The translations under genes and the position numbers were made by a program. The notes beneath the pieces were generated by a model. That model made no database searches, had not been told where the DNA came from, and saw only the letters and a list, made by a program, of their open reading frames with translations. Positions 17,985-26,034 of a DNA stretch of 64,000 nt are shown here, one piece after another. The DNA is from Tabrizicola caldifontis (lineage in GTDB: Bacteria; Pseudomonadota; Alphaproteobacteria; Rhodobacterales; Rhodobacteraceae), in assembly GCF_004762095.1 (NCBI RefSeq), contig NZ_SIJH01000010.1, forward strand, positions 62,001 through 126,000, read 5' to 3'. Numbering within the stretch: the stretch's first letter is position 1; every line of letters begins with the position of its first letter.

Positions 17985-18609
17985 TAATGCCGGGCCCGGA
18001 TTTGTGCACAGGCGACTAGCATGGCGCCGGTCGTTGCCGGCCGACTTCTCGTGTTGCATTCCGATCTTTCTCAAGTGCTTGAGCCTGTTGAAGAAGCCTT
18101 CCACGGGCGGTGCGCCGGGGACAGATGTCAATATCGACGGAACGTTGCAACTTTTGCTAGCACGGGGTAGGGGTGTGGCCGCGCCTGGCGCGTGCGGCAA
18201 TCAGCACAAGGATGGTGCGGGCGTCACAGCATCGATCAGCCATAAACCACATCCCCGGAGGGAAAGTGGTTGGCCATCAGTTCCGCCACACCTGCCTTGT
18301 CCCAGGTCCGGCCGGGCGAAAGCGTGATCGGCAGCGGCAGGTCGCAGTGAACGACCATGGCGCTGATCCTGAAGCCGAATCCCCCGACCGGAACGGCCAA
18401 ATGTCTGATCCGTGCCCGTTTCTGAGCTGCGTCCGGCAGAGGGTGCGGATGACCGAACTGTCGATGAACAGCAAGTGATCACGCGATCTTTCCGAAGGCG
18501 CTTCGGGGGGCTGGACCCACAATTCCGTCTTCGCCCCCTGTCGAAGCGGTTGCACGCGCTTGTCGCGGCCCATTTTGCCCGACACCGCTTCTTTCTCCAG
18601 GCAGAGGGA
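17985..18609 (-). pseudogene. Decayed IS5-type transposase
   Basis: Pieces of an IS5-family DDE transposase lie in order along the minus strand but in different frames. First comes a DHLLFIDSSVIR block, then DQTFGRSGRG. A catalytic-core block follows (GFGFRISAMVVHCDLP, then ITLSPGRTWDKA, ending GDVVYG and a stop). After a degraded stretch, PLPRASKSCNVP and VEGFFNRLKHLRKIG match the C-terminal part. At least three frame changes separate these pieces, so no functional protein is possible. Terminal inverted repeats could not be defined. The relic abuts the phnM stop. Confidence 0.75.
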
Positions 18610-19755
18610 TCAGCCCACCCGGCAGCCTTGCACCCAGACCCCGCGAACTGCGCCGGCCGGGCCAAGCCGCGTGACCCGGATGACATCCGCCCGCGCGCCC
18701 GGCACCAGATGGCCACGGTCCGGCAGGCCTGCCGCATCGGCAGGGGCCGCAGTCACCGTCGCGATGCCACGGGCCGTGTCACCCCAGAGATCACCCAGCA
18801 TCAAAGCCGCCGACAACAGCGACGAGGGCACATAGTCCGATGACACGATATCCAGAAGGTCCGCCTCGGCCAGCTCCTGCGCGGCCACGTTGCCGGAATG
18901 GCTGCCGCCGCGGATCAGGTTCGGCGCGCCCATCATCACCTTGATGCCGTGATCCTGGCAGGCCCGTGCCGCCTCGACCGTTGTCGGGAACTCGGCGAAA
19001 TGCGCGCCGTGGGCGGCGGATTGCGCTACATGCTCGGGTTCGGTGTCATCATGGCTGGCCAGCACTGCCCCATAGCGGCGGGCGGCTGCGACGGCGGCGG
19101 CCTCGTGCGCCGCGCCCAGCCGGTCGCGCAGCGCCTTCTGGGTGGCAACGTGTGCCTCCCAGTCAGCCTCGGAAATCCCGTATTTGCCCACGTAGTATTC
19201 CTTCAGCTTCGAGATGTCGCGGAACTGCCGCGCGCCCGGCGTGTGGTCCATCAGGCTGACGATTCCGATGCGGTCATTGGGGCCGAACTTGTCCAGCTCC
19301 TCGATCAGGGTTTCGGAACAGACCTCGGCGCGCAGGTGCAGGAAATGGCTGATCCGCAGGACACCCTGTGCCCGCAGGCCCAGGATCTCGTCGGCCAGCG
19401 CCCGGGCATATTCGCCGTAGTTCATCTTGGCGTTCGACACGACCGAACCCACACGCAGCGCATCGAAGACCGTGGTGATGCCGACGCTGGCCAGCTCTGC
19501 GTCATGGGCGATGATCGCGGCGGCATGGGGCCAGTCCACCTTCGGCCGCGGCTGGATGTGGCGTTCCAGGTTGTCGGTGTGCAGCTCGATCAGGCCGGGC
19601 ATCACCAGGTCTCTGCTGCAGTCCACCGCACCCGCCGGCACGGCTGCCCCCTCGGCAATGTCGGCAATGCGGCCATCCCGGATGCGGAGCTGTCCCCGCA
19701 GGGTCTCGGTCGGCAGGACCAGGGTGGCATTGGCCAGGATCGTCTCGGTCGTCAT
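18610..19755 (-). CDS. phnM: Alpha-D-ribose 1-methylphosphonate 5-triphosphate diphosphatase
   Basis: PhnM removes pyrophosphate from ribose 1-methylphosphonate 5-triphosphate, the step before PhnJ in the C-P lyase pathway. The 381-residue amidohydrolase has the metal motif LIELHTDNLERH near residue 58 and later ligand regions VSLMDHTPGARQF and LASHDDTEPEHV. It ends with the usual composite-domain residues (GARADVIRV). It is divergent from the DUF1045 gene and shares with it a short promoter region bearing Pho-box-like repeats. The 3' end directly borders an IS5 relic but is intact. A second, distinct paralogue lies at 32855-34090. Confidence 0.95.
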   Translation of the reverse strand: MTTETILANATLVLPTETLRGQLRIRDGRIADIAEGAAVPAGAVDCSRDLVMPGLIELHTDNLERHIQPRPKVDWPHAAAIIAHDAELASVGITTVFDALRVGSVVSNAKMNYGEYARALADEILGLRAQGVLRISHFLHLRAEVCSETLIEELDKFGPNDRIGIVSLMDHTPGARQFRDISKLKEYYVGKYGISEADWEAHVATQKALRDRLGAAHEAAAVAAARRYGAVLASHDDTEPEHVAQSAAHGAHFAEFPTTVEAARACQDHGIKVMMGAPNLIRGGSHSGNVAAQELAEADLLDIVSSDYVPSSLLSAALMLGDLWGDTARGIATVTAAPADAAGLPDRGHLVPGARADVIRVTRLGPAGAVRGVWVQGCRVG

Positions 19756-19797
19756 CTTCTACTCTCTTGTCTTGCGGCCCACGTACGCCTGGCGTCT

Positions 19798-19829
19798 GCT
19801 GACACGGATACGTCACACGGATGTGACAT
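19798..19829. promoter_or_regulatory. Pho-box-like repeats between phnM and the DUF1045 gene
   Basis: On the plus strand TGACAC and CGTCAC are 11 bp apart; on the minus strand TGTCAC and TGTGAC are also 11 bp apart. The octamer ACACGGAT is repeated 13 bp apart. The Pho box is a pair of TGTCA-type half sites at 11-bp spacing, so this is a plausible PhoB site for both divergent genes. Confidence 0.5.
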
Positions 19830-19850
19830 TGCCCCGTTACGCCCGCGCCC

Positions 19851-20531
19851 ATGGACCAGATGAAACGTTTCGCCGTCTATTATACCCCGCGCCCCGGCGC
19901 CTTTGCCGACCGCGCGAATGAATGGCTCGGATGGGATCCCGCGACCGGCCAGGCGCTGCCGCAACCCCGGGTGCCCGGCATCGCCGATCCCGCCGCGATC
20001 ACCGCCGACCCGCGCCGCTACGGCTTTCACGGCACGATCCGCGCCCCCTTCAGGCTGGCCGAGGGCGTGACGCCTGACCTTGCCGCCGCCACCGTCGCCA
20101 CGCTCGCCGCGCGCCTTGGCCCCGTCACCTGCGAGGGGCTGATTCTCGAAAACCTGCACGGCTTCCTCGCGCTGACGCCGCGGGGCTGCGAGGCCGCGCT
20201 TCTGGAACTCGGCGCCGCCGTGGTCGAGGGCACGAACGACCTGCGCGCGCCGCTCAGCGAGGCCGAGATCGCCCGCCGCCGGCCCGAAGCCCTCTCGCCC
20301 CGCCAGCGCGAATTGCTGCACCGCTGGGGCTATCCTTACGTGATGGAAGAATTCCGCTTCCACCTGACGCTGACCGACCGTCTGGCCGACCCGGACCCCG
20401 CCATGGCGGCGCTGGGGGCGCATTTCGCCGATGTGCTCCCCCGGCCCTTCGAGATTCAGGATCTGTGCCTGTTCGGCGAGGATACGGCGGGCCGGTTCCA
20501 TCTGCTGCACCGCTATGCCCTGACCGGCTGA
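19851..20531 (+). CDS. DUF1045 phosphonate-metabolism protein (2H phosphoesterase type)
   Basis: This 226-residue DUF1045 protein belongs to a family found almost only beside C-P lyase genes. YGFHGTIRAPF and FRFHLTLTDRL supply the two HxT/S motifs of the 2H phosphoesterase superfamily, so it probably opens a cyclic ribose phosphate or related intermediate, as PhnP does; no phnP is present in the window. The first ATG has no clear ribosome-binding site, and a second ATG nine bases later is possible. Its 3' end overlaps convergent phnN by 19 bases. Confidence 0.88.
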   Translation: MDQMKRFAVYYTPRPGAFADRANEWLGWDPATGQALPQPRVPGIADPAAITADPRRYGFHGTIRAPFRLAEGVTPDLAAATVATLAARLGPVTCEGLILENLHGFLALTPRGCEAALLELGAAVVEGTNDLRAPLSEAEIARRRPEALSPRQRELLHRWGYPYVMEEFRFHLTLTDRLADPDPAMAALGAHFADVLPRPFEIQDLCLFGEDTAGRFHLLHRYALTG

Positions 20532-21037
20532 AGCGCGGCCAGAAGCCGGGCCACGCCGGCCTCCTGCGAGCCATCGTTGACCACCGTCTCGGCGGCGATG
20601 CCCTCCGGCAGGGTGAAGGCCGCCCGGGCCAGCCGCGCGCGGATGTCGGCCTCGCTCTCGCGCCCCCGTGCGGCCAGCCGCGCGGCCAGCACCGCATCGG
20701 GCGCGGTGACAAGGATCACCCGCAGGTCGGGAAAGACCCGCACCGCCTCGGGCAGCGCCGCGCGGCTGCCGTTGAAGATCACGTCGCCCGGCCCTGCGAC
20801 CTGCGCCCTGGGGATGCCGTAGGACAGGCCATGCGCCTCCCACCACAGGGCGAACTCGCCCCGGCCGCGGCGCAGGGCGAACTCCGGCGCCGAGACGCCT
20901 TCGAAATCCTCGCCTCCCGCCTCGGCGGGCCGGGTGATGACGCGGCGCACCAGCCGCAGGTCGGGCCGCGCGGCCATCGCGCCCCGGATCAGCGTGTCCT
21001 TGCCCGCCCCCGATGGACCGACCACCGCGAAGATCAT
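20513..21037 (-). CDS. phnN: Ribose 1,5-bisphosphate phosphokinase
   Basis: PhnN phosphorylates ribose 1,5-bisphosphate to PRPP, recycling the sugar released by C-P lyase. The 174-residue protein has a Walker A loop (GPSGAGKDT) at the N-terminus and guanylate-kinase-like RRVITRPAE. It overlaps the phnL stop in an ATGA junction and is the last gene of phnGHIJKLN. Confidence 0.95.
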   Translation of the reverse strand: MIFAVVGPSGAGKDTLIRGAMAARPDLRLVRRVITRPAEAGGEDFEGVSAPEFALRRGRGEFALWWEAHGLSYGIPRAQVAGPGDVIFNGSRAALPEAVRVFPDLRVILVTAPDAVLAARLAARGRESEADIRARLARAAFTLPEGIAAETVVNDGSQEAGVARLLAALQPVRA

Positions 21038-21717
21038 GCCGCGGCCTTCGGAGTGAACCCGGTCACATCGACCAGCCGGTCGCAGACGCGCGCGCGTGCC
21101 GCCTCGTCGTGGAAGATGCCCAGGATCGCCGCGCCGCGCGCCTTGGCTTCCTCGATCAGGCTCAGCACCACCTCACGGTTGGCGGCATCGAGGCTCGCGG
21201 TCGGCTCGTCCAGCAGAAGCGCCGGATAGGCATGGGCAAAGCCGCGCGCGATGTTCACCCGCTGCTGCTCGCCGCCCGAGAAGGTGGTGGGCGACAGCGG
21301 CCAGAGCCGTTCGGGGATGTTCAGCCGCCGCAGGAGAGACGCCGCCCGCGCGCGCGCCTGATCGGCCGGGGTGCCAAGGGCCAGAAGCGGCTCGGCCACG
21401 ACTTCCAGCGTGGGGACGCGGGGAACAACGCGCAGGAACTGGCTGACATAGCCCAGCGTTTGGCGGCGCAGCGCGATGATCTGGCGCGGCTCGGCGGTGG
21501 CGACGTCAAGGTCGCCCACCATCAGGCGTCCCCCGGCGGCAAGGTAGTTGCCGTAAACCATGCGCATCAGCGTGGACTTGCCCGCGCCGGACTGCCCGGT
21601 CAGCCCCACGCATTCGCCGGGGCCGACGCTCAGCGCCGCGCCGGCCATGACCGGGATCACCGCGCCGCCCTGGTTGTGCAGGGTGAAGGACTTCGACAGG
21701 TTCTCGATACGGATCAT
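21034..21717 (-). CDS. phnL: C-P lyase ABC-type subunit PhnL
   Basis: The 227-residue ATP-binding-cassette protein has Walker [10 protein letters not shown], the signature [14 protein letters not shown] and Walker [13 protein letters not shown]. PhnL belongs to the C-P lyase machinery rather than to a transporter and is required for forming the ribosyl triphosphate intermediate. It starts four bases after the phnK stop and overlaps phnN. Confidence 0.95.
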   Translation of the reverse strand: MIRIENLSKSFTLHNQGGAVIPVMAGAALSVGPGECVGLTGQSGAGKSTLMRMVYGNYLAAGGRLMVGDLDVATAEPRQIIALRRQTLGYVSQFLRVVPRVPTLEVVAEPLLALGTPADQARARAASLLRRLNIPERLWPLSPTTFSGGEQQRVNIARGFAHAYPALLLDEPTASLDAANREVVLSLIEEAKARGAAILGIFHDEAARARVCDRLVDVTGFTPKAAA

Positions 21718-21721
21718 GGGC

Positions 21722-22507
21722 TTACACCTGAAGGACGGAGGAGACCAGCAGTTGAGTATAGGCGTGCTGCGGGTCGTCCAGCACCTGGTCGGTCAGGCCC
21801 TGTTCCACCACCCGGCCCGATTTCATCACCATCAGCCGATGCGCCAGCAGTCGCACCACCGCAAGGTCATGCGTCACGATGATCACCGAAAGGCCGAGGT
21901 CGCGCACCAGCCCGCGCAACAGGTCCAGAAGCCGCGCCTGCACGCTGACATCGAGGCCGCCGGTCGGTTCGTCCATGAACACCAGACGCGGCCCCGTCAC
22001 CAGGTTCCGCGCGATCTGCAACCGCTGCTGCATGCCTCCCGAGAAGGCCGAGGGCCTGTCGTCGATCCGGTCGGCGGCGATCTCGACCCGGCCCAGCCAG
22101 TCCGCTGCCTTGCCCCGGATCTCGCCATAGTGCCGCGCGCCGACGGCCATCAGGCGTTCGCCCACATTCCCGCCCGCAGAAACACCCATCCGCAGCCCGT
22201 CGCGCGGGTTCTGGTGGACATAGGCCCAGTCGGTGCGGGAAAGCCGGCGACGCTCGGTTTCCGACATCTCTAGCACGTCGCGCCCGTCGTAGGCGATGCG
22301 GCCTAGGTCCGGGCGCTGGTGGCCGGCCAGGCAGGACAGAAGGGTGGACTTCCCCGAGCCGCTTTCGCCGACGATCCCCAGCACCTCGCCGGGGTAAAGA
22401 TCGAAGGAGACATCCGCGCAGCCGATCCTTTGGCCATAGCGTTTCGTCAGCCCCTCGACGCGCAGAAGCGGCTGGTCGGTCATGGTCATGCGCTCCATCA
22501 GGGTCAT
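21722..22507 (-). CDS. phnK: C-P lyase ABC-type subunit PhnK
   Basis: The 261-residue ABC ATPase has Walker [10 protein letters not shown], signature [14 protein letters not shown] and Walker [12 protein letters not shown]. PhnK docks on the PhnGHIJ core complex at PhnJ. I used the first ATG because it overlaps the phnJ stop (ATGA) and follows GGAGGG; internal ATG codons 18 and 24 bases later are alternatives. Confidence 0.95.
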   Translation of the reverse strand: MTLMERMTMTDQPLLRVEGLTKRYGQRIGCADVSFDLYPGEVLGIVGESGSGKSTLLSCLAGHQRPDLGRIAYDGRDVLEMSETERRRLSRTDWAYVHQNPRDGLRMGVSAGGNVGERLMAVGARHYGEIRGKAADWLGRVEIAADRIDDRPSAFSGGMQQRLQIARNLVTGPRLVFMDEPTGGLDVSVQARLLDLLRGLVRDLGLSVIIVTHDLAVVRLLAHRLMVMKSGRVVEQGLTDQVLDDPQHAYTQLLVSSVLQV

Positions 22508-23460
22508 GCCGCGCCCTCCGTCCCGGCGCCCTGCGCGACGCTCTCATGTCGGGCGCATCCCTCCCTCCTCGTGGGGGAGGGATGGGGTGAGGGGGCCACT
22601 CCCTCGCCGGAAAGTCGGCCCCGATGCCCCTTCGCCCGCCGCCCGGCGCAGAAATCGGTGTCGGAACAGACGAACATCCGCCCGCCCGTGTCATCAGTGA
22701 TCACCTCGTCCAGATAGCTGTCCGTCGCGCCGCAAAGGTCGCAGTCATGCGGGGCCTTGGAGGCGGTGAAGGGATGGTCGTCGAAATCGAGGCTCACGAC
22801 CTCGGTAAAGGGTGGGAGCGCATAGATCCGCTGCTCGCGCCCCGCGCCGAACAGCTGTATCGCCGGGCTGTTGCCAAGCTTGGGGTTGTCGAACTTGGGG
22901 ATCGGCGAGGGGTCCATGACATAGCGCCCTTCGACCTTGACCGGATAGGCGTAGGATGTGGCGATCTGCCCGTGTCGGGCGATGTCCTCGTAAAGCTTCA
23001 CATGCATCAGCCCGTATTCTTCCAACTCGTGCATCTTCCGCGTCTCGGTCTCGCGCGGTTCTAGGAACCGCAGGGGTTCGGGGATCGGCACCTGATAGAC
23101 CAGGATCTGACCTGCCTTCAGAGGGGTTTCCGGGATGCGGTGGCGGGTCTGGATCACCGTCGCCTCGGCGGTGGCCTCGGTCGTGGCCACCCCGGCCGTG
23201 CGCTGGAAGAAGCGGCGGATCGACACCGCGTTCGTCGTGTCGTCCGCGCCCTGGTCGATGACCTTGAGCCGGTCCTCGGGGACCAGGCAGGCCGCCGTTA
23301 CCTGCACCCCGCCCGTCCCCCAGCCGTAGGGCATCGGCATCTCACGGCTGGCAAAGGGGACCTGGTAGCCCGGCACCGCAATCCCCTTCAGGATCGCGCG
23401 GCGGATCATCCGTTTGGTCTGTTCGTCAAGATATGCGAAATTGTAGGCCTGATCTGTCAC
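22504..23460 (-). CDS. phnJ: C-P lyase radical SAM subunit PhnJ
   Basis: PhnJ cleaves the C-P bond of ribose 1-methylphosphonate 5-phosphate by radical SAM chemistry. The key cysteines Cys240, Cys243, Cys265 and Cys271 are present (HDCDLC and FVCSDTDFC), one position off the E. coli numbering. The start is GTG (VTDQAYNFAYLDE), preceded by AGGAG; the longer open frame upstream is not PhnJ-like. The protein is 318 residues, about 37 more than usual, because its C-terminus reads through a GC-rich palindromic element (APSPHPSPTRREG). That tail is probably dispensable. Confidence 0.94.
   Translation of the reverse strand: MTDQAYNFAYLDEQTKRMIRRAILKGIAVPGYQVPFASREMPMPYGWGTGGVQVTAACLVPEDRLKVIDQGADDTTNAVSIRRFFQRTAGVATTEATAEATVIQTRHRIPETPLKAGQILVYQVPIPEPLRFLEPRETETRKMHELEEYGLMHVKLYEDIARHGQIATSYAYPVKVEGRYVMDPSPIPKFDNPKLGNSPAIQLFGAGREQRIYALPPFTEVVSLDFDDHPFTASKAPHDCDLCGATDSYLDEVITDDTGGRMFVCSDTDFCAGRRAKGHRGRLSGEGVAPSPHPSPTRREGCARHESVAQGAGTEGAA
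22555..22603. repeat. GC-rich palindromic element inside the phnJ 3' end
   Basis: CATCCCTCCCTCC...GTGGGGGAGGGATG forms a hairpin and is related to the elements at 3083, 24355 and 28932. It is read as the last ~35 residues of PhnJ, so it was inserted at or just before the original stop, extending the protein. Confidence 0.7.
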
Positions 23461-23504
23461 GATATGCTCCTGCAGGGGGGCAAGGCCGGGGAAGGAGGCA
23501 GGGA

Positions 23505-23720
23505 ATGCTCTGGATCGCGCTCGCCGCAGCGGTCGGCACGGTTCTTGTCGGTCTGCTGACGATGCGTCAGCCGGCGGTGTCTGGCCGGCAACGGCGCCGC
23601 GGCAAGTCGGGCGACGGGGGCGACGGGGGCGCGACAATGGCGGGGGCAGACGATGGCGCCACCTGTGATGCCAGCGCCAGCTGCGATGCCGGCGGAGGCG
23701 ACGGGGGCGGGGGCGACTAG
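23505..23720 (+). CDS. Small membrane-anchored Gly/Asp-rich protein between phnI and phnJ, opposite strand
   Basis: A 71-residue protein of unknown function. Residues 2-19 (LWIALAAAVGTVLVGLL) form one membrane segment, followed by a basic stretch (RQRRRGK). The tail is flexible and Gly/Asp-rich with two cysteines (GATCDASASCDAG, then GGGDGGGGD). A perfect ribosome-binding site, GAAGGAGG, is seven bases before the ATG, which argues for a real gene. It fills the 262-bp gap between phnI and phnJ, reads against both, and stops two bases from the phnI stop. No promoter was recognised. Confidence 0.6.
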   Translation: MLWIALAAAVGTVLVGLLTMRQPAVSGRQRRRGKSGDGGDGGATMAGADDGATCDASASCDAGGGDGGGGD

Positions 23721-23722
23721 GG

Positions 23723-24895
23723 TCATTCCGCCGCCTCCTGCATGGTCTGCGCCTCGGCCCGCAGGCGGCGGACCAGTTCCAGCTCCGCCTGGAAATCGAC
23801 GTAGTGCGGCAATTTGATGTGTTCGAGGAACCCCGTGGCCTGGATGTTGTCGCAGTGCATCAGGACGAATTCCGCGTCCTGCGCCGGGGCGCCGGTGAAA
23901 TCCTCGCCCAGTTCCTGCCAGCGGAGCGCGCGGTCCACGAGGCTCATCGCGATGGCCTTGCGTTCCGACTGGCCCATCACCAGCCCGTAACCCCGGGTGA
24001 ACTGCGGCGGCTCGGTCTTCGAGCCCTTGAACTGGTTCACTGTCTCGCATTCGGTCAGTTCGATCTCGCCGATCTCGACGGCGAAACCCAGTTCCGGGAT
24101 ATCGACCTCCACCGCCACCCGGCCGATGCGCAATTCGCCGACGAAGGCGTGGGTGCGGCCGTAGCCGCGCTGGGTGGAATAGGCGAGGCCGAGCACGAAC
24201 CCCTCGTCCCCCCGCGCCAGTGCCTGAAGCCGCAGGGCGCGGTCAGCGGGCAATTCCATCGGCTCTCGCGTCAGGTCCGGGGGCGTTGCGTCGGACGGCT
24301 GCGCTGCCTCGATCAGCCCGTCACGGTTGAGGAAGCCGGTGACATGGGGCATGTGGGGTGCCCCCCCTCCCCATCCCTCCCCCACCAGGGGGGAGGGAGG
24401 CGCGTCTAATCCCGTCCCGCCCTCGGCTTCTGCGCCGGGTGCCTCCCCTCCCCCTTGTGGGGAGGGGACGGGGGTGGGGGGCTCGCCCTCGGCCATCAGC
24501 GCGAAATCCAGCAGGCGATGCGTATAGTCGAAGGTCGGCCCCAGCACCTGACCGCCCGGCAGGTCCTTGAACGTGGCGCTGATCCGCCGGTCCACCGCCA
24601 TCGCGGCCGTGTCCACGGGGCGCGACCCGGCGAGGCGCGGCAGCGTGGTGCGATAGGCGCGGATGAGGAACACCGCCTCGATCAGGTCGCCGCGGGCCTG
24701 CTTGATCGCCAGCGCGGCGAGGTCGGGGTCGTAGAGCGAGCCCTCGGCCATGACCCGGTTGACGGCCAGCTTCATCTGCTCGCGGATCTGCGGGATAGTC
24801 AGTTCGGGCACCGCGCGGTCGCCCCGGCGTTCCTCGGCCAGCCAGCCATGCGCATTGTCGATGGCGCGTTCGCCACCCTTGACGGCGACATACAT
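23723..24895 (-). CDS. phnI: C-P lyase subunit PhnI
   Basis: PhnI is the nucleosidase-type subunit that, with PhnG, PhnH and PhnL, joins the phosphonate to ribose triphosphate. MYVAVKGGERAIDNAH is the canonical N-terminus; its ATG overlaps the phnH stop (TGATG). The C-terminal half (YSTQRGYGRTHAF, FVLMHCDNIQATGFLEHIKLPHY in two segments) is well conserved. Residues ~138-180 are an in-frame insertion encoded by a double palindromic repeat, making the protein ~390 residues rather than ~355. No stop or frameshift results, so the subunit may still work. Confidence 0.94.
   Translation of the reverse strand: MYVAVKGGERAIDNAHGWLAEERRGDRAVPELTIPQIREQMKLAVNRVMAEGSLYDPDLAALAIKQARGDLIEAVFLIRAYRTTLPRLAGSRPVDTAAMAVDRRISATFKDLPGGQVLGPTFDYTHRLLDFALMAEGEPPTPVPSPQGGGEAPGAEAEGGTGLDAPPSPLVGEGWGGGAPHMPHVTGFLNRDGLIEAAQPSDATPPDLTREPMELPADRALRLQALARGDEGFVLGLAYSTQRGYGRTHAFVGELRIGRVAVEVDIPELGFAVEIGEIELTECETVNQFKGSKTEPPQFTRGYGLVMGQSERKAIAMSLVDRALRWQELGEDFTGAPAQDAEFVLMHCDNIQATGFLEHIKLPHYVDFQAELELVRRLRAEAQTMQEAAE
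24355..24483. repeat. Double (inverted) palindromic element inside phnI
   Basis: Two related hairpins, CCCTCCCCCACC-AGGGGGGAGGGAGG and GCCTCCCCTCCCCC...GGGGAGGGG, face each other across about 40 bp; the whole module is 129 bp. It is translated in frame as Pro/Gly-rich peptide (TPVPSPQGGGE, PPSPLVGEGWGGG). The same pair arrangement with the same overall length occurs at 28932-29060 between genes. Confidence 0.8.
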
Positions 24896-25476
24896 CAGAT
24901 CTTCTCCACGCGGGTGGACCGGGGCAGGCCGGCGATCCGGTCGCCGGCGGCGAACAGGCAGTCGAAGCCCAGCGGGAACAGCGCGCGGTTGGCACGGAAG
25001 GCCGCCGTCTCGGGCAGGTTCAGCCAAGTGGCCAGTTCAATGCCGGGGCCGGTCAGGGCGGGGCCGTGGTTGACCAGCCTCTCCATCTCGACGATCAGCG
25101 TGGCCGACCGGTCGGGATAATCCGGCTGGCCGATGCGGAACCGGGTGACGGGCTGCAGCGCCTCCCAGGTGCCCAGCGCGAAATCCGCTGCCTCGGCGGC
25201 GACCAGCGGCGCGCCAATGTGGAAAGCCACCCAGTCGCGCACCATGGGGCAATCGGCTGCGCCCGCCAGATGCAGCCCCGTCGTCGGATCACAGAGCGTC
25301 AGAAGCGCCACCCCCGCCGCGACAGACAGCCGCGCTGGAGGTTCCGCCCCTGCGACGCGGCGAATCGTGCCGGGGCGCGCCATCGCCTCGAGGATCTCGC
25401 GGAAGGCGCGGGCGGACTGGACGGGGGCCTCGGCGAACCCGCCTGACAGAGCTTCGGCATGGGGTGCCGTGATCAT
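24895..25476 (-). CDS. phnH: C-P lyase subunit PhnH
   Basis: The 193-residue PhnH subunit of the PhnGHIJ core is recognisable by FREILEAMARPGTIRRV and PLGFDCLFAAGDRIAGLPRS (here read as two segments). It resembles a PLP-transferase fold without a cofactor site. It overlaps phnG by ATGA and phnI by one base, so the core genes are translationally coupled. Confidence 0.94.
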   Translation of the reverse strand: MITAPHAEALSGGFAEAPVQSARAFREILEAMARPGTIRRVAGAEPPARLSVAAGVALLTLCDPTTGLHLAGAADCPMVRDWVAFHIGAPLVAAEAADFALGTWEALQPVTRFRIGQPDYPDRSATLIVEMERLVNHGPALTGPGIELATWLNLPETAAFRANRALFPLGFDCLFAAGDRIAGLPRSTRVEKI

Positions 25477-25916
25477 TTGTCCTCTCCCCGGACCATGGTG
25501 AAGAATTCGACCTTCGTCCCCGCAGCCTTTTCCGCGCGCGCAGCGCGGTGTGCCGCTGCCTCGGCCTGCAAGGGGGCGATCACCCGCGCGGTCAAATCCT
25601 GCGCCGCGTCGGTCTGCATCAGCGCGTCGATCACGGCCGCGCGGCGGGCGTGGGCCTTGTCGCGGCCCTGCACCCAGGCATGGCCCACCGGCCCGGCCGG
25701 CAGCCGCACCGAACAGCGCGTCACCGTCATCTCGCCCAGGTTGAAGGCCGCGCCTGTGCCCCCCGTGCGCCCCCGCACCATGACGGCGCCAATCTCGGGT
25801 GACCGCAGCACGTCGTGCGGCGGCAGTTCGGGCATCAGCTCGGCCAGACGGGCGGGGGGCGCCTTGGCCAGTGTCGCAATCCAGGCCCGTCGGGCTTCGG
25901 CATCAGGAGAAGGCAT
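25473..25916 (-). CDS. phnG: C-P lyase subunit PhnG
   Basis: The 147-residue PhnG subunit opens the C-P lyase operon. Family segments RGRTGGTGAAFNLGEMTVTRC and GHAWVQGRDKAHARRAAVIDA are visible across residues ~49-95. It is divergent from phnF across a 118-bp region with tandem CTATACAA repeats, the likely PhnF operator. Confidence 0.93.
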   Translation of the reverse strand: MPSPDAEARRAWIATLAKAPPARLAELMPELPPHDVLRSPEIGAVMVRGRTGGTGAAFNLGEMTVTRCSVRLPAGPVGHAWVQGRDKAHARRAAVIDALMQTDAAQDLTARVIAPLQAEAAAHRAARAEKAAGTKVEFFTMVRGEDK

Positions 25917-25952
25917 GGCGATCTCGACAGATTCAGGGGGTTGTCCAGTGTT

Positions 25953-25968
25953 CTATACAACTATACAA
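25953..25968. promoter_or_regulatory. Tandem CTATACAA repeats between phnG and phnF, candidate PhnF operator
   Basis: CTATACAACTATACAA is an exact head-to-tail duplication of an 8-mer in the AT-rich part of the divergent gap. HutC-subfamily GntR regulators often bind GTATA-type AT-rich sites, so this is the natural candidate operator for the neighbouring PhnF. Confidence 0.5.
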
Positions 25969-26034
25969 ATTCTAACGCAGACCCGGCCCTTGGCCAACCG
26001 GAGATTTGTGAATTTTCCATGACAGGAGGCAGAC

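Noticed and set aside
23457-24050. Minus-strand frame overlapping the end of phnI and the phnI-phnJ gap
   Set aside because: It is out of frame with PhnI and PhnJ, both of which are clear; composition is shadow-like.
25953-25968. Tandem 8-mer considered as the start of a CRISPR-like or satellite array
   Set aside because: Only two units and no spacers; better explained as an operator between divergent phn genes.
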